The translations under genes and the position numbers were made by a program. DNA of 64,000 nt from Mucilaginibacter sp. (lineage in GTDB: Bacteria > Bacteroidota > Bacteroidia > Sphingobacteriales > Sphingobacteriaceae), in the NCBI RefSeq assembly GCF_025359345.1, contig NZ_JANYGQ010000013.1:1-64000 (forward strand), read 5' to 3'. Below are positions 32,709-41,502 of the stretch, piece by piece; the stretch's first letter is position 1, and each line of letters opens with the position of its first letter. The notes beneath the pieces were generated by a model, which saw nothing but the letters and a program-made list of their open reading frames with translations, was not told the DNA's origin and did no database searches.

Positions 32709-33764
32709 TCAGGCTTTTTTAGGGTATTTGGCTTGCAGGTATTTTATTATCTCCGGGAAAAAATCAGCGAAGTTTTTGTATTTGGCCGAGTTGATATAAT
32801 TATCGTAAATAAACGGTGCAAGTTCATCTACATAAATAAAATCGCTTGCTGTTTGGCGGGCAACCTGGCGTTTATATGCCCGTTCGGTACGGTATTTTTT
32901 GTAAAGTGCCGCAGTAATGGAACGCACCATATTTTCATCGAAACAATAGGGCCAGTTGTTGATTTGGTTGCGTTTCATGCCCTCGTCGTCTTTGTTATAC
33001 AGGTATGATAATTCATCAATTTCCTTCTGGTATTTTTTGAGCAAGGTGCTGATGTACACGTGACTTCCCTCGTGCCAAACCAGGTTTTCAAAATCCCTGA
33101 ATTCAAAAACGGGATCTGCGTCTTTCGCCCCACCCTCTTTAAAATAGCCCGTATTATAAACCAGCCAGTCTGAAAATTGCGGGTTAAGTGTTTTGGTCAT
33201 AATGGCGTGCGAGCCCCAGCTGTTGAGCGGATCTATACAAATATCCCAGTTGATGGCCGCATCGTACCTGTAAAAATCCTGCAGCTTCTTTATCAGCTTA
33301 CCCGAGTCGACATTGGCTTTTAAATCGTCGCCCCATTTTGTATACCGCGCCTGGTGTTGCTGGAAGAAGGCCCAAAACTGTGTATCGTTAAAAAAGTCTC
33401 TGCACAGCTTTATGTATTCCAGCACATTTTCTTTGCCGTACATTTTGTACCAGCTTAATTCAGCAGGTTCATAAATTTTTATGTTGGGAAAATCGCTCAT
33501 GCACCAACCGAGCTCAACCAGGTCGGTATAGGTTTTATCAAACGATATTACCTTTTTTACTGCCGGATGGTCTTTATACTTACCGAAGTAGTTCATTACC
33601 TCTTTGCTGTAGGCTGAGGGATTGGGCTGCGGGTATTTATCGCCCAAAATTTGAATGATGGTAAACAGTTCGACGCCGGGGTGTACGTTTACTTTCAATT
33701 CGCCCTGGCAAATGCCTGCAACAGGCAGCAATGCAATTAAAAAGAGGATAATAAGTTTTTTCAT
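32709..33764 (-). CDS. exported DUF4932 family protein
   Basis: Start at ATG 33764 (MKKLIILFLIALLPVAGICQ, signal peptide). A longer frame would read through the palindromic element at 33896-34056 and is an artefact. The 351-residue protein contains NVHPGVELFTIIQIL near the N-terminus and FENLVWHEGSHVYIST in the second half, where HEGSH resembles a zinc HExxH motif with a later Glu. This fits DUF4932, possibly a gluzincin-like peptidase. Activity not shown. Confidence 0.8.
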   Translation of the reverse strand: MKKLIILFLIALLPVAGICQGELKVNVHPGVELFTIIQILGDKYPQPNPSAYSKEVMNYFGKYKDHPAVKKVISFDKTYTDLVELGWCMSDFPNIKIYEPAELSWYKMYGKENVLEYIKLCRDFFNDTQFWAFFQQHQARYTKWGDDLKANVDSGKLIKKLQDFYRYDAAINWDICIDPLNSWGSHAIMTKTLNPQFSDWLVYNTGYFKEGGAKDADPVFEFRDFENLVWHEGSHVYISTLLKKYQKEIDELSYLYNKDDEGMKRNQINNWPYCFDENMVRSITAALYKKYRTERAYKRQVARQTASDFIYVDELAPFIYDNYINSAKYKNFADFFPEIIKYLQAKYPKKA

Positions 33765-33895
33765 TTCAATAAAAATTAGGTAACGCAAACATGCGATGCC
33801 GAACCGGCTATTGAAATTGTAATTGATGAAGGGGCTTTTTTTGCTGATGAACAGGTTGGGACGGAATAACGGCTCGGTGCAATTCTTTGTAGCAC

Positions 33896-34056
33896 AGGCC
33901 TGCGACCTGCGCTGATGAATAGCGCTCCGTTGGAGCTTGAAGTACGTCTTCAATTTTAAAGAGGTCGGAACGTACTTTGATTCGAAGTTAATCATGGTGA
34001 TACACAATACCCCCAGCCCCAAAGGGGCGTCACTCATCAGCGCAGGTCGCAGGACT
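33896..34056. repeat. palindromic element, copy 2 (AGGCCTGCGACCTG family)
   Basis: 23-bp inverted ends, one mismatch (33896-33918 and 34034-34056). The interior has GCTCCGTTGGAGC near the left and CCCCCAGCCCCAAAGGGG near the right: the same parts as at 27381-27513, in reverse order and sense. It is 28 bp longer than copy 1. Confidence 0.85.
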
Positions 34057-34126
34057 GTGCTAAAACAGCGATTTAAACAATTACATCGCCCTTATATTTA
34101 CATTCCTTACCTTAGCGCTTTGAAAT

Positions 34127-35053
34127 ATGAGCGCGTTAAAAATAGTTTCATTAATCCCTTCAGCAACCGAAATTGTTTGTCTATTGGGCCTCGAAGAAAA
34201 CCTGGTTGGGCGGTCGCATGAGTGCGATTTCCCGGCATCGGTTAAGCAATTGCCGGTATGCTCCGAAGCCAATTTCCCGGATAATTTAAGAAGTGCGGCC
34301 ATTGATGTTAAGGTTAAAGAAATTTTGGCTGATGCCTTATCGGTTTATACGGTAAAGCGTGATGTGGTAAAAGAACTGGCGCCCGATGTGGTGATCACCC
34401 AGGCGCAATGCGAAGTTTGTGCTGTTTCATTAACAGAAGTTGAAGAAGCCCTGGCAAATTATTTGGATAAGGAGGGCCGCATTGTTTCCTTACAACCCAA
34501 TAGTTTGGATGATATTTTTAATGATATAAAAACAGTTGCAAAAGCATTGAACGTGCCCGCCGAAGGCGAAAGAGTGGTTGAAGACCTGCAGGAACGTGTC
34601 GATATCATCCGTCATAAATTAAAATTCAGCGACAGCAGACCGACGGTCGCATGCATTGAATGGTTGGAGCCAATGATGCTGTCAGGCAATTGGATACCCG
34701 AGCTGGTAAGCATTGCCGGCGGCACCAATATTTTAACCGAGGCGGGCAAACATTCGCCTTATGTGCAATGGGACGACATCCGCCTGCAAAACCCGGAGAT
34801 AATTTTGATTATGCCCTGCGGATTTTCCATCGAACGGACTTTAAAAGAGGTGGATATTATATTGCAATTGCCGGGCTTTAACGAAATGAAGGCGGTAAAA
34901 AACAACCGGGTTTACATTGCCGACGGCAACCAGTATTTTAACCGCCCGGGCCCGCGGATAGTGGATTCAATTGAAATTTTAGCAGAAATTATCAACCCAA
35001 AACAATTTGCTTTTGGATATGAAGGGGATGGATGGATAAGATTTGGCGTATAA
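34127..35053 (+). CDS. BtuF-like cobalamin/iron-siderophore binding-domain protein
   Basis: The 308-residue protein has the periplasmic-binding fold of the BtuF/FhuD class: IVSLIPSATEIVCLLGLEENLVGRSHECDFP, then PDVVITQAQCEVCAVS and GGTNILTEAGKHSPYVQWDDI. It has no signal peptide, so it would act in the cytoplasm, as seen for a widespread group annotated as cobalamin-binding proteins. No transporter genes are adjacent. Its role may be intracellular B12 handling, but that is only inference. TACCTTAG about 12 bp upstream is a weak -7 match. Confidence 0.85.
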   Translation: MSALKIVSLIPSATEIVCLLGLEENLVGRSHECDFPASVKQLPVCSEANFPDNLRSAAIDVKVKEILADALSVYTVKRDVVKELAPDVVITQAQCEVCAVSLTEVEEALANYLDKEGRIVSLQPNSLDDIFNDIKTVAKALNVPAEGERVVEDLQERVDIIRHKLKFSDSRPTVACIEWLEPMMLSGNWIPELVSIAGGTNILTEAGKHSPYVQWDDIRLQNPEIILIMPCGFSIERTLKEVDIILQLPGFNEMKAVKNNRVYIADGNQYFNRPGPRIVDSIEILAEIINPKQFAFGYEGDGWIRFGV

Positions 35054-35149
35054 AACCCGCAGATTGCCGATTTAGATAACATGCCCCTACGCACTCTCGC
35101 GTTAAATATGTAATTTGTGCCGATATAAGAATGTCGCCGTTTAAGCGTT

Positions 35150-35190
35150 TCGTCTTTCGGACTTTACTGACTTTTCCGACTTTCGGACTT
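35150..35190 (+). repeat. GGACTTTCCGACTT word repeat before histidine kinase
   Basis: Tract of TTTCGGACTTTACTGACTT and CCGACTTTCGGACTTC ending 7 bp before the kinase ATG, the same words as at 3622-3699 and 30518-30563. Confidence 0.6.
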
Positions 35191-35197
35191 CTTACAA

Positions 35198-36412
35198 ATG
35201 AATCCATACCAACAAAAAAAACGCTGGAAATATTCGTTACTTACCTTTGCGGTGGTTATAGCCAGCGGGTCGTTGCTCTACACCAGTTATTTGGCGCGTA
35301 ACATTGCCCGCTCCGAGCGTACACGCGCCGAAGTGTGGGCGCTAAGCATGAAACATTTGCTGATAGCCGATGATGATGATTTTTTGAGTTACGTAGTTTC
35401 TGTTCGCGATAGTTTGAGTGTGCCGGCCATTGTTACCAATAAAAAAGGTGATGTGCAGTTTACGCGCGGACTCGACCCCACCAAAACTTACATAAAGCTG
35501 GAAGCTGAAAACAGCAAAACGAAAAAATACGACCCGGAGTATTTTAAGCAGGAGCTTGCTTACATGCAGGGTCAGCACTCCCCAATAAAGTATAAAGTTT
35601 ATGGCGAGGAATGGCTTGTTTATTATAAAGACAGTCCTCTGCTTACGCAATTGAAATTTTTCCCTTACATACAGCTTTCGGTAATTGCCATTTTTTTATT
35701 GGTGGCCTATACTGCGTTTAGTTCTTCGCGCAAATCGGAGCAAAACCAGGTTTGGGTGGGATTGGCGAAGGAAACAGCACACCAGCTGGGTACACCCATA
35801 TCCTCGTTAATGGCTTGGATTGAGCTGATGAAGGAGAAATTTAATGCCGAAGACGACCCCCTGATTGCCGAGATGGAAAACGATGTAAAGCGGCTGGAAA
35901 TAGTTGCCGACCGTTTTTCGAAAATAGGCTCTACACCAAAATTGGAGGAGCACCGCGTTTATGAAGTAGTAAAGGATTTTGTGGACTATTTTAAAGTTCG
36001 CGTAAGTAAAAACATCACCTTCCAATTAACCGGCAACCCGCATTTGCAGGCGGGCGTAAATATCCCCCTGTTTGATTGGGTGCTGGAGAACCTCCTCAAG
36101 AACGCAGTAAATGCGATAGAGGGCAAGGGTTCGATACATGTAGATATATCGGGCAACAAAATAAAAAAACAGGTATTTATTGATGTAACTGATACAGGCA
36201 AGGGTATACCGCGTTCAAAGTTCGATACGGTGTTTCAGCCTGGGTACACTACCCGGAAACGGGGCTGGGGGCTGGGCCTGTCGCTAACCAAGCGGATGAT
36301 AGAAAACTATCATAACGGGCATATATTTGTGAAGGATTCGGAGCTTGGGAAAGGCACAACTTTTAGAATCATATTAAAAAATGTACGACATGATAAGCAG
36401 ACCAAACACTGA
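35198..36412 (+). CDS. sensor histidine kinase
   Basis: The 404-residue protein has membrane segments at about 13-32 and 153-173 with a ~120-residue periplasmic domain. HisKA has the His in AKETAHQLGTPISSLM, and the ATPase domain has NLLKNAVNAIEGKG, VTDTGKGIP and GWGLGLSLTKRMI. No response regulator gene is adjacent, so it is an orphan kinase. The DinB gene overlaps its 3' end by 32 bp. The gap before it is repeat-filled. Confidence 0.92.
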   Translation: MNPYQQKKRWKYSLLTFAVVIASGSLLYTSYLARNIARSERTRAEVWALSMKHLLIADDDDFLSYVVSVRDSLSVPAIVTNKKGDVQFTRGLDPTKTYIKLEAENSKTKKYDPEYFKQELAYMQGQHSPIKYKVYGEEWLVYYKDSPLLTQLKFFPYIQLSVIAIFLLVAYTAFSSSRKSEQNQVWVGLAKETAHQLGTPISSLMAWIELMKEKFNAEDDPLIAEMENDVKRLEIVADRFSKIGSTPKLEEHRVYEVVKDFVDYFKVRVSKNITFQLTGNPHLQAGVNIPLFDWVLENLLKNAVNAIEGKGSIHVDISGNKIKKQVFIDVTDTGKGIPRSKFDTVFQPGYTTRKRGWGLGLSLTKRMIENYHNGHIFVKDSELGKGTTFRIILKNVRHDKQTKH

Positions 36413-36896
36413 CGAGTACTCAGAATTTGCCGCGCTTTACGTAAACCTTGTAGGCAGCGATCCGATACTTGATATCCTGGAGCGCCAAAAGAATGAAAGC
36501 TATGAACTCTTTAGCAGCCTTACCGACAAAGCGATGTATGCCTACGCCGAAGGCAAGTGGACCATTAAACAAATTGTAGGCCACATGGCCGATACAGAAA
36601 GGATTTTTGCTTACCGGGCACTGGTGTTTTCGCACGAGTCGGTTACCCTGCCGGGCTTTGACCAGGATGTTTACATGAAGCAGGCGACCTTTAACTGCCG
36701 CCCGCTTGAAGACCTCGCAAATGAGTTGAAGACAGTACGCGAATGCAGTTTATTCCTGTTCCGCAATATGACCGATGCACAATCCAAACAAACCGGGATC
36801 GCCAGCGGCAGCCCTTTTTCGCCAAGGGCCTATGCCTATATGATTGCAGGGCACGAACAGCATCACTGGAATATTTTGAAGGAAAGGTATTTATAA
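36381..36896 (+). CDS. DinB-family protein
   Basis: The 171-residue four-helix protein has His residues in the DinB positions: QIVGHMADTERIFAYRAL, and the final AGHEQHHWNILKERYL. These bind a metal in DinB/YfiT-like proteins, whose activities include thiol transfer. Start at 36381 overlaps the kinase gene by 32 bp. A second Met 9 bp later is equally possible. Coupled translation with the kinase is likely, but a functional link is not known. Confidence 0.85.
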   Translation: MYDMISRPNTDEYSEFAALYVNLVGSDPILDILERQKNESYELFSSLTDKAMYAYAEGKWTIKQIVGHMADTERIFAYRALVFSHESVTLPGFDQDVYMKQATFNCRPLEDLANELKTVRECSLFLFRNMTDAQSKQTGIASGSPFSPRAYAYMIAGHEQHHWNILKERYL

Positions 36897-36900
36897 AAAG

Positions 36901-36980
36901 AATCAAGAGCCAAGAGCCAAGAATCAAGATGGACGATTTGCATTCCTGTCTTGATTCCTGGCTCTTGATTCCTGGCTCTT
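36901..36980. repeat. AATCAAGAGCCAAGA word dyad
   Basis: The left part (36901-36930) repeats AAGAGCCAAGAATCAAGA. The right part (36950-36980) has the reverse sense, CTTGATTCCTGGCTCTTGAT. It forms a large hairpin between convergent genes and may act as a terminator without a classical T-run. Confidence 0.75.
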
Positions 36981-36984
36981 TCCT

Positions 36985-37377
36985 TTACTCCTCCAACTTA
37001 TCCTTACTGTTTTTATCAGTTTCTTTCTTCTCCATCAAAAAAGAAACAAATAGGCCGCCACCGCCAAATATGGCAATCAGCGCGAAGTATATGGCCACAT
37101 TGGGATTGTCATTAAATTCACCCCTCATTTTGCTAAATACAGTATTGTCTAACAGGAAGGCGAGAAATAAGCCGACACCGGCGCCAATTAGTAATAAACC
37201 CCATTTTAAAGTTTGAAAAGGTGCCGATTGTGGTTTGTAGCGGCGTGGGTCCATTCCGCGTTCAATCATTGCCATTCTTTCGCGCTTGGCCAGGTAAACT
37301 ACGCCAAAAATCATTGCAAAAAGGGCGAGAGGTATTATAATGCCTGCCATTACTCCCAGTTGTGCTGTCTTATCCAT
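36985..37377 (-). CDS. DUF6249 family membrane protein
   Basis: The 130-residue protein has three membrane helices (about 9-29, 57-75, 93-112). Between the first two is KRERMAMIERGMDPRRYKP, the conserved loop that I associate with DUF6249. The C-terminus is charged (KKETDKNSKDKLEE). Proteins of this kind often lie next to ECF sigma factors in Bacteroidota, as here with a sigma gene 330 bp away on the other strand. Role unknown. Confidence 0.78.
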   Translation of the reverse strand: MDKTAQLGVMAGIIIPLALFAMIFGVVYLAKRERMAMIERGMDPRRYKPQSAPFQTLKWGLLLIGAGVGLFLAFLLDNTVFSKMRGEFNDNPNVAIYFALIAIFGGGGLFVSFLMEKKETDKNSKDKLEE

Positions 37378-37706
37378 GATATTTTATTTTTTAAAAGTTA
37401 ATAAATGTGCTTGTTTTAAACACCCCGATGGTGTATTTGTAAGCTATGACCACATGGTTTTGAAGGAGGTTACACTCGGGTGAAAAAAAGTTTGCAGTGG
37501 GCAGTTTTGAGTTTGCAGTTTTAAAAGTAGCTGAAGTCAGTAGCAAGGGTAAGTAGCAGTTCAGACGAATTTGCTCAAAAAGCACTTACGCCGTATATCC
37601 ATTTATATAATAAAACTACAACTGCTACTTATTACTGCTACTTATACCTAATTTTACAAAGCAGTGTAACCTTAAACAAAAACACGTAGTCAGAGAGCTA
37701 TAACAG
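37378..37706. other. intergenic region with AGTAGC and TTTGCAG words, no gene seen
   Basis: GTTTGCAGTGGGCAG and GAGTTTGCAG (37490-37520), then AAGTAGC/AGTAGCAAGGGTAAGTAGCAG (37527-37560) and the reverse ACTGCTACTTATTACTGCTACTTA (37619-37645). The last two can pair. A 64-codon lower-strand frame across it is only repeat translation. A sigma-factor promoter should lie near 37650-37700 but no clear -7 match was found. Confidence 0.55.
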
Positions 37707-38288
37707 ATGCAGAGCAAGCTTTCAGATATCGAGTTAATTGACCAGGTGCTGGCGGGTAACCAGGCGGCGTATGCCGATTTGGTTAAACGGCACCAGCGTT
37801 TTGTGTTTACACTTGCCATGCGCTTTGCAAAAGGAAGAGAAGATGCCGAAGAGATTGCTCAGGATTGCTTTATAAAAGCCTACCGTTCCCTGGGTTCGTT
37901 TCAGCGGCAATCAAAATTCAGCACATGGCTGTACAGTATTGTATATACCACCGCCATGACTTTCTTACGAAAAAGACGGGTGGATACTGATTCGATTGAT
38001 GATGAAGACACTTATATACAGGTAGAAAACCAATCGTCGGCTTATGATGTTAACGATGCGGAGAACAAATCGCGGTCGTTTTATCTTAACCAGGCTATTG
38101 AACAGCTTTTACCGGATGATGCAACCATCATCACCATGTTTTACAAAGGCGAGCAATCGCTCGAGGAAATTGCACAGGCCATGGGGATGGAAGCAAATAC
38201 GATAAAAGTAAAATTATTCAGGGCGCGCCAGCGTTTAAAAGAAAAGCTGGAGCGTAATTTAAAACATGAAGCTAAAGAACTGATATGA
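37707..38288 (+). CDS. ECF-type RNA polymerase sigma factor
   Basis: The 193-residue protein has sigma region 2 (ADLVKRHQRFVFTLAMRFAKGREDAEEIAQDCFIKAYRSLGSFQRQSKFSTWLYSIVY) and region 4 (PDDATIITMFYKGEQSLEEIAQAMGMEANTIKVKLFRARQRLKEKL in pieces). It is co-translated with a membrane protein (ATGA overlap at 38285) that is the likely anti-sigma factor. The stress it responds to is unknown. Confidence 0.92.
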   Translation: MQSKLSDIELIDQVLAGNQAAYADLVKRHQRFVFTLAMRFAKGREDAEEIAQDCFIKAYRSLGSFQRQSKFSTWLYSIVYTTAMTFLRKRRVDTDSIDDEDTYIQVENQSSAYDVNDAENKSRSFYLNQAIEQLLPDDATIITMFYKGEQSLEEIAQAMGMEANTIKVKLFRARQRLKEKLERNLKHEAKELI

Positions 38289-38791
38289 ATAACATAGAAG
38301 AAAAACTTTGGAACTATATTGATGGCACCTGCACAGCAGATGAGCAAAGCGCGATTAATAAGCTTATTGCAAGCGATGAGGCGGTTCGGCTTAAATACAA
38401 AGAACTGCTGGCCCTTAACAGGGAATTTGCAACAATGGAGCTCGATGAACCGTCAATGGCCTTTACTTATAATGTAATTGAGGCTATCCGTACCGAGCAG
38501 GCACTGGTGCCGCTTAAAGCCGCTATTAATAAACGTATTGTAATGGGTATTGCCTTGTTTTTTGTGATAACGCTAACGGGCTTCCTGGTATTTGCGTTTA
38601 CAAAAATGAATTTTGCATCGATGGGCACAGCCGATATTTTACCCAAGGTGCCTGCAAATTTTAAAATGCCCGAAGTAAGCATGCATTTTTCGAAGCCACT
38701 GGTTGAAGGCTTTATGTTTTTTGATGTGGTATTAGGCTTGTTCTTATTCGACGCTTACCTGCGCCGTAAAAAACAGGCACATACGGACTAA
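38285..38791 (+). CDS. probable anti-sigma factor, membrane protein
   Basis: The 168-residue protein starts in a 4-bp overlap with the sigma gene. The N-terminus (EEKLWNYIDGTCTADEQSAINKLI) resembles the anti-sigma zf-HC2-like helical domain but lacks the zinc His/Cys. Two membrane segments (about 80-100 and 140-157) follow. It probably holds the sigma factor at the membrane. The TAA stop overlaps the left arm of the dyad at 38790-38840. Confidence 0.82.
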   Translation: MNNIEEKLWNYIDGTCTADEQSAINKLIASDEAVRLKYKELLALNREFATMELDEPSMAFTYNVIEAIRTEQALVPLKAAINKRIVMGIALFFVITLTGFLVFAFTKMNFASMGTADILPKVPANFKMPEVSMHFSKPLVEGFMFFDVVLGLFLFDAYLRRKKQAHTD

Positions 38792-38840
38792 TTGGTGTAC
38801 AAAAAAAACAACAAAGTATTTACTGTTGTATACACCAATT
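38790..38840. repeat. dyad after the sigma/anti-sigma operon
   Basis: Perfect 10-bp arms AATTGGTGTA (38790-38799) and TACACCAATT (38831-38840) with an inner CAACA/TGTTG pair. No T-run follows. It includes the anti-sigma stop codon. Confidence 0.6.
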
Positions 38841-38947
38841 CAGGGGTTTGCAATAAAAAATATCATGTAAATAATTTTTGGTACAGTAATTGATAAATGA
38901 TATGCGGACTGGCTCTCACCAGTTCAATTGTGATAAGGTTTAGGTTG

Positions 38948-38988
38948 AAAGTCCCCCGCAGCAAGTGTGGGGGGCTTTTATTTTTTAA
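38948..38988 (+). terminator. intrinsic terminator, possibly ending a small RNA
   Basis: AAAGTCCCCCGCA pairs with TGTGGGGGGCTTT (13 bp, two wobbles), loop GCAAG, then TATTTTTT. It lies 157 bp after the anti-sigma gene. A smaller hairpin (ACTGG...CCAGT, about 38908-38923) precedes it. Either the operon's terminator or the end of a short non-coding RNA. Confidence 0.8.
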
Positions 38989-39087
38989 GAAAAAATATTT
39001 TCCTAATACACTTTACCTTTGCAATATTTTCCAGTCTGATACTGTTATAATAATCAAACTACAATTAATAACTTAGCGGTAATAAGA

Positions 39088-39212
39088 ACCCGGAAGCAAG
39101 AGTCAGGAATCAACAAGAAAAGGAATACAGGCGCTGTGATACTTTTTATAAAGATTTGTCGGCTTACCCCCATTTTCCCGGCTCTTGGATCTTGTATTTT
39201 GACTCTTGTTTA
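39088..39212. repeat. AGAGTCAGGAATCAA word repeats
   Basis: AAGCAAGAGTCAGGAATCAACAAG (39088 on, here described in words only) on the left and GGCTCTTGGATCTTG, GACTCTTG on the right (39179-39209). Same family as 36901-36980 and a small trace at 4408-4438. A TACCTTTG -7 match at 39014-39021 lies upstream. Confidence 0.5.
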
Positions 39213-39229
39213 TAACTCAAAAACTAAAT

Positions 39230-40081
39230 ATGAAAAAGTGTTACCTATATGTACTGGCTATTTTTTTAGCAGGAATATGTTTTAAAAGCAATGCACAGCA
39301 GGTGCCGCGCATACCCGAAGCCAGCCCAACGCAAACTATTATACAGGATTTTGGACTTGGCAAAGTTACCATAACTTATTCACGTCCAAGCGTTAAGGAC
39401 CGCGTGATATTTGGCGGCATAAACCCTTACGGCGAAGTTTGGCGTACCGGTGCCAACGCAGCCACAACCATCAGCTTTACCGAAAATGTGATTTTTGAGG
39501 GCCACAGCGTACCCGCCGGCACGTATTCGTTGTTCACTATTCCCGACAAAACTGAATGGACCATTATACTGAATAAAACAGCTAAACAATGGGGCGCTTA
39601 TAGCTACAAAGAAAAAGACGACCTGCTGCGCGTTAAAGTTAAGTCCACATACCGCGCCGAAAAACGGGAGAGCTTTACCATACAATTTGCCGATGTAACC
39701 ACCCATTCGGCTGATTTGCACCTGGTTTGGGACCACACCTCGGTATACATTAAGTTAAATACTGATGATGATGCCAAAATTACAGCCAATATTGACAAAT
39801 TGATGCAGGGAGACCGTAAGCCGTATTACTTTAATGCGATACAATATTATTACGAAAACAATAAAGACATGAAAAAAGCCCTTGGCTGGGCGCTGGAGGC
39901 CCAAAAGGTTGAACCGAAGGGTCCATGGTATAAATTATGGGAAGCTCGTATCCGCTTAAAAATGGGCGACAAAACGGCAGCTATCAAAGCAGCCCAGGAA
40001 GGCGTTGCACTGGCAAAGGCATCAAACGACGAAGAGTATGTGCGCCTGAACCAGGCGGTGATTGATAAGGCTAAGAGTTAA
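39230..40081 (+). CDS. exported DUF2911 family protein
   Basis: Start at ATG 39230 gives a signal peptide (MKKCYLYVLAIFLAGICFKSNAQ). The 283-residue protein has the DUF2911 core: ITYSRPSVKDRVIFGGINPYGEVWRTGANAATTISF, then VPAGTYSLFTIPDKTEWTIILN. The C-terminal third has TPR-like helices (ALGWALEAQKVEPKGPWYKLWEARIRLKMGDK). Function unknown. It ends before a strong bidirectional terminator. Confidence 0.9.
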   Translation: MKKCYLYVLAIFLAGICFKSNAQQVPRIPEASPTQTIIQDFGLGKVTITYSRPSVKDRVIFGGINPYGEVWRTGANAATTISFTENVIFEGHSVPAGTYSLFTIPDKTEWTIILNKTAKQWGAYSYKEKDDLLRVKVKSTYRAEKRESFTIQFADVTTHSADLHLVWDHTSVYIKLNTDDDAKITANIDKLMQGDRKPYYFNAIQYYYENNKDMKKALGWALEAQKVEPKGPWYKLWEARIRLKMGDKTAAIKAAQEGVALAKASNDEEYVRLNQAVIDKAKS

Positions 40082-40130
40082 TGGTTTTTGGAAGAAAATT
40101 CCATTTTTAGGAATTAAATGGCATGCCAAT

Positions 40131-40169
40131 AAAAAAGGGCAAAAAATATTTTATTTTTTGCCCTTTTTT
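40131..40169. terminator. bidirectional intrinsic terminator
   Basis: Perfect 18-bp stem (AAAAAAGGGCAAAAAATA and its complement) with loop TTT. It has T-runs on both strands and serves the convergent DUF2911 and TM2 genes. Confidence 0.9.
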
Positions 40170-40197
40170 ATTTTAATCGCCGCGGCGGTAACTTTCT

Positions 40198-40560
40198 TTA
40201 ACTGCTCATTCTTGCCATCTGGAAGCACTCATAGGCCATTTTTCTGTTATACTCAGCAGCAAGCGACTTATGGTTTATCAGGTCGACAATTGAGCCGATA
40301 AAGCAAAGACCAATTGTAAAGAAATATAACAAGCCCATGCCTATCTGGCCAACGATAAACCGCTGCAGGCCGGGCACTAAAAACAAGCCCACCAGGCAGA
40401 AGATCAGCAAATCCTGCTCAGATTTCCTTTTGCCTGAATACGCCATATAAAAATATTTTTTCTGGTTTTCAGTAAGTTCAGCGGTGCCTTGTTGTAAAAA
40501 ACCCATTTCCTCTGGAGTTATCCCCGGAAACGCCATATAAGGATTTTGATACATGTCCAT
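40198..40560 (-). CDS. TM2-domain membrane protein
   Basis: The 120-residue protein has two membrane helices (about 51-64 and 75-91) joined by a short turn: LLIFCLVGLFLVPGLQRFIVGQIGMGLLYFFTIGLCFIGSIVDL. This is close to a TM2 domain. The N-terminal ~45 residues are soluble (ELTENQKKYFYMAYSGKRKS). Function unknown. Confidence 0.78.
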   Translation of the reverse strand: MDMYQNPYMAFPGITPEEMGFLQQGTAELTENQKKYFYMAYSGKRKSEQDLLIFCLVGLFLVPGLQRFIVGQIGMGLLYFFTIGLCFIGSIVDLINHKSLAAEYNRKMAYECFQMARMSS

Positions 40561-40870
40561 TTTCTTAATTTTTTTAGGTGATTATTCTTAATTGCGACAT
40601 AAAACTAAGGTAGAATTAAAATTTGGCCTACGCAAAGTTGGCTAACAGAATAAAGTTATCGGTGAGGACGGGGAATAAAGCGGTGAAATAATGTCGGATT
40701 TGCGCCACCGCTAAAGCTAAGGCGGCACGCGGTCGGATGTTCGATTTCGGATTTATCGAATTGCTGGTGGTGCGCTGTATCTATAATCCGCGAAATCAAC
40801 GCAACGGCGCAGCCCTCTTGAGTGCCTTAAAAGAAATAAACAATTGCGAAAAATCATAATAATCAGCGGT
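40561..40870. other. intergenic region, no gene seen
   Basis: A TTCGGATTTGCG-like and CGATTTCGGATTTATCG word (about 40691-40757) and CCGCTAAAGCTAAGGCGGC recall repeats elsewhere. No promoter or RNA was recognised with confidence. Confidence 0.5.
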
Positions 40871-41350
40871 CTAATTATCGGTAGATGGATCGATTTCAGG
40901 CGGCAGCACGATATCCCTGGTAAAATTAATTACCTCGGTAGTAAATTGCCCTTCAGTAATGTTTTTACTACCATGGCTGTTTCGGCCCCTGAATTCGAAT
41001 GTTCCGCTAATGCGCTTGCCATCAAATGAGCTGATAACCAGTTTTCCTGAGTCACTTACAAATCCACCTGGCTGGTATGAGCCAATTGCGTTATCGCCTC
41101 TGCGTTGAAAATAAAAATTCTCGACTTTGGTATTGGTATAAATGTAAAGCGATATTTCCGGACTGGCACCTCCGCCGCCAGAAATCAATAATGAATTGTC
41201 GGCAAAGTAAGACGCATCCGGGTTAAAAGTTTTCACAATACCGTCAACTTTGTACGATATAACATTTGCCGGTTTTACAGTTTCTTTTTTGCACGAACCC
41301 AGGATAGCAACCAGGCTGCCTGCAAGCAGTAGTTTTTTTATAAGGCGCAT
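40871..41350 (-). CDS. lipoprotein (DUF6252-like)
   Basis: The 159-residue protein has a lipoprotein signal (VAILGSC, Cys20, then KKE). The mature part is strand-rich: ISYKVDGIVKTFNPDASYFADNSLLISGGG, GKLVISSFDGKRISGTFEFRG, ITEGQFTTEV. The 'SGTFEF...ITEGQF' ending is shared with the paralogues at 53259 and 53875, which suggests the DUF6252 family. Function unknown. Confidence 0.75.
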   Translation of the reverse strand: MRLIKKLLLAGSLVAILGSCKKETVKPANVISYKVDGIVKTFNPDASYFADNSLLISGGGGASPEISLYIYTNTKVENFYFQRRGDNAIGSYQPGGFVSDSGKLVISSFDGKRISGTFEFRGRNSHGSKNITEGQFTTEVINFTRDIVLPPEIDPSTDN

Positions 41351-41502
41351 AGGGTAAAAGTTAAGGTTTACCCCGGTTAGACGTCAGCCGGAACGAAAGG
41401 TTTAAAATAATGGGGCAATTTTATTGGCGTTGGTGGAACTTACGCTAAACTCAGTGGTGAGGGCCGCGTTAAGGAATCATGGTAATCAATAAATCCTCAA
41501 AA

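Noticed and set aside
33765..34037. Longer N-terminus of the DUF4932 gene
   Set aside because: It also reads through a repeat element (QRRSQACA again), and the signal peptide begins at 33764.
37391..37585. 64-aa lower-strand frame
   Set aside because: Contains KLPTAN-type translated repeat words, no domain, no start signals.
38790..38840. Intrinsic terminator
   Set aside because: No T-run follows on either strand. A better terminator lies at 38948-38988.
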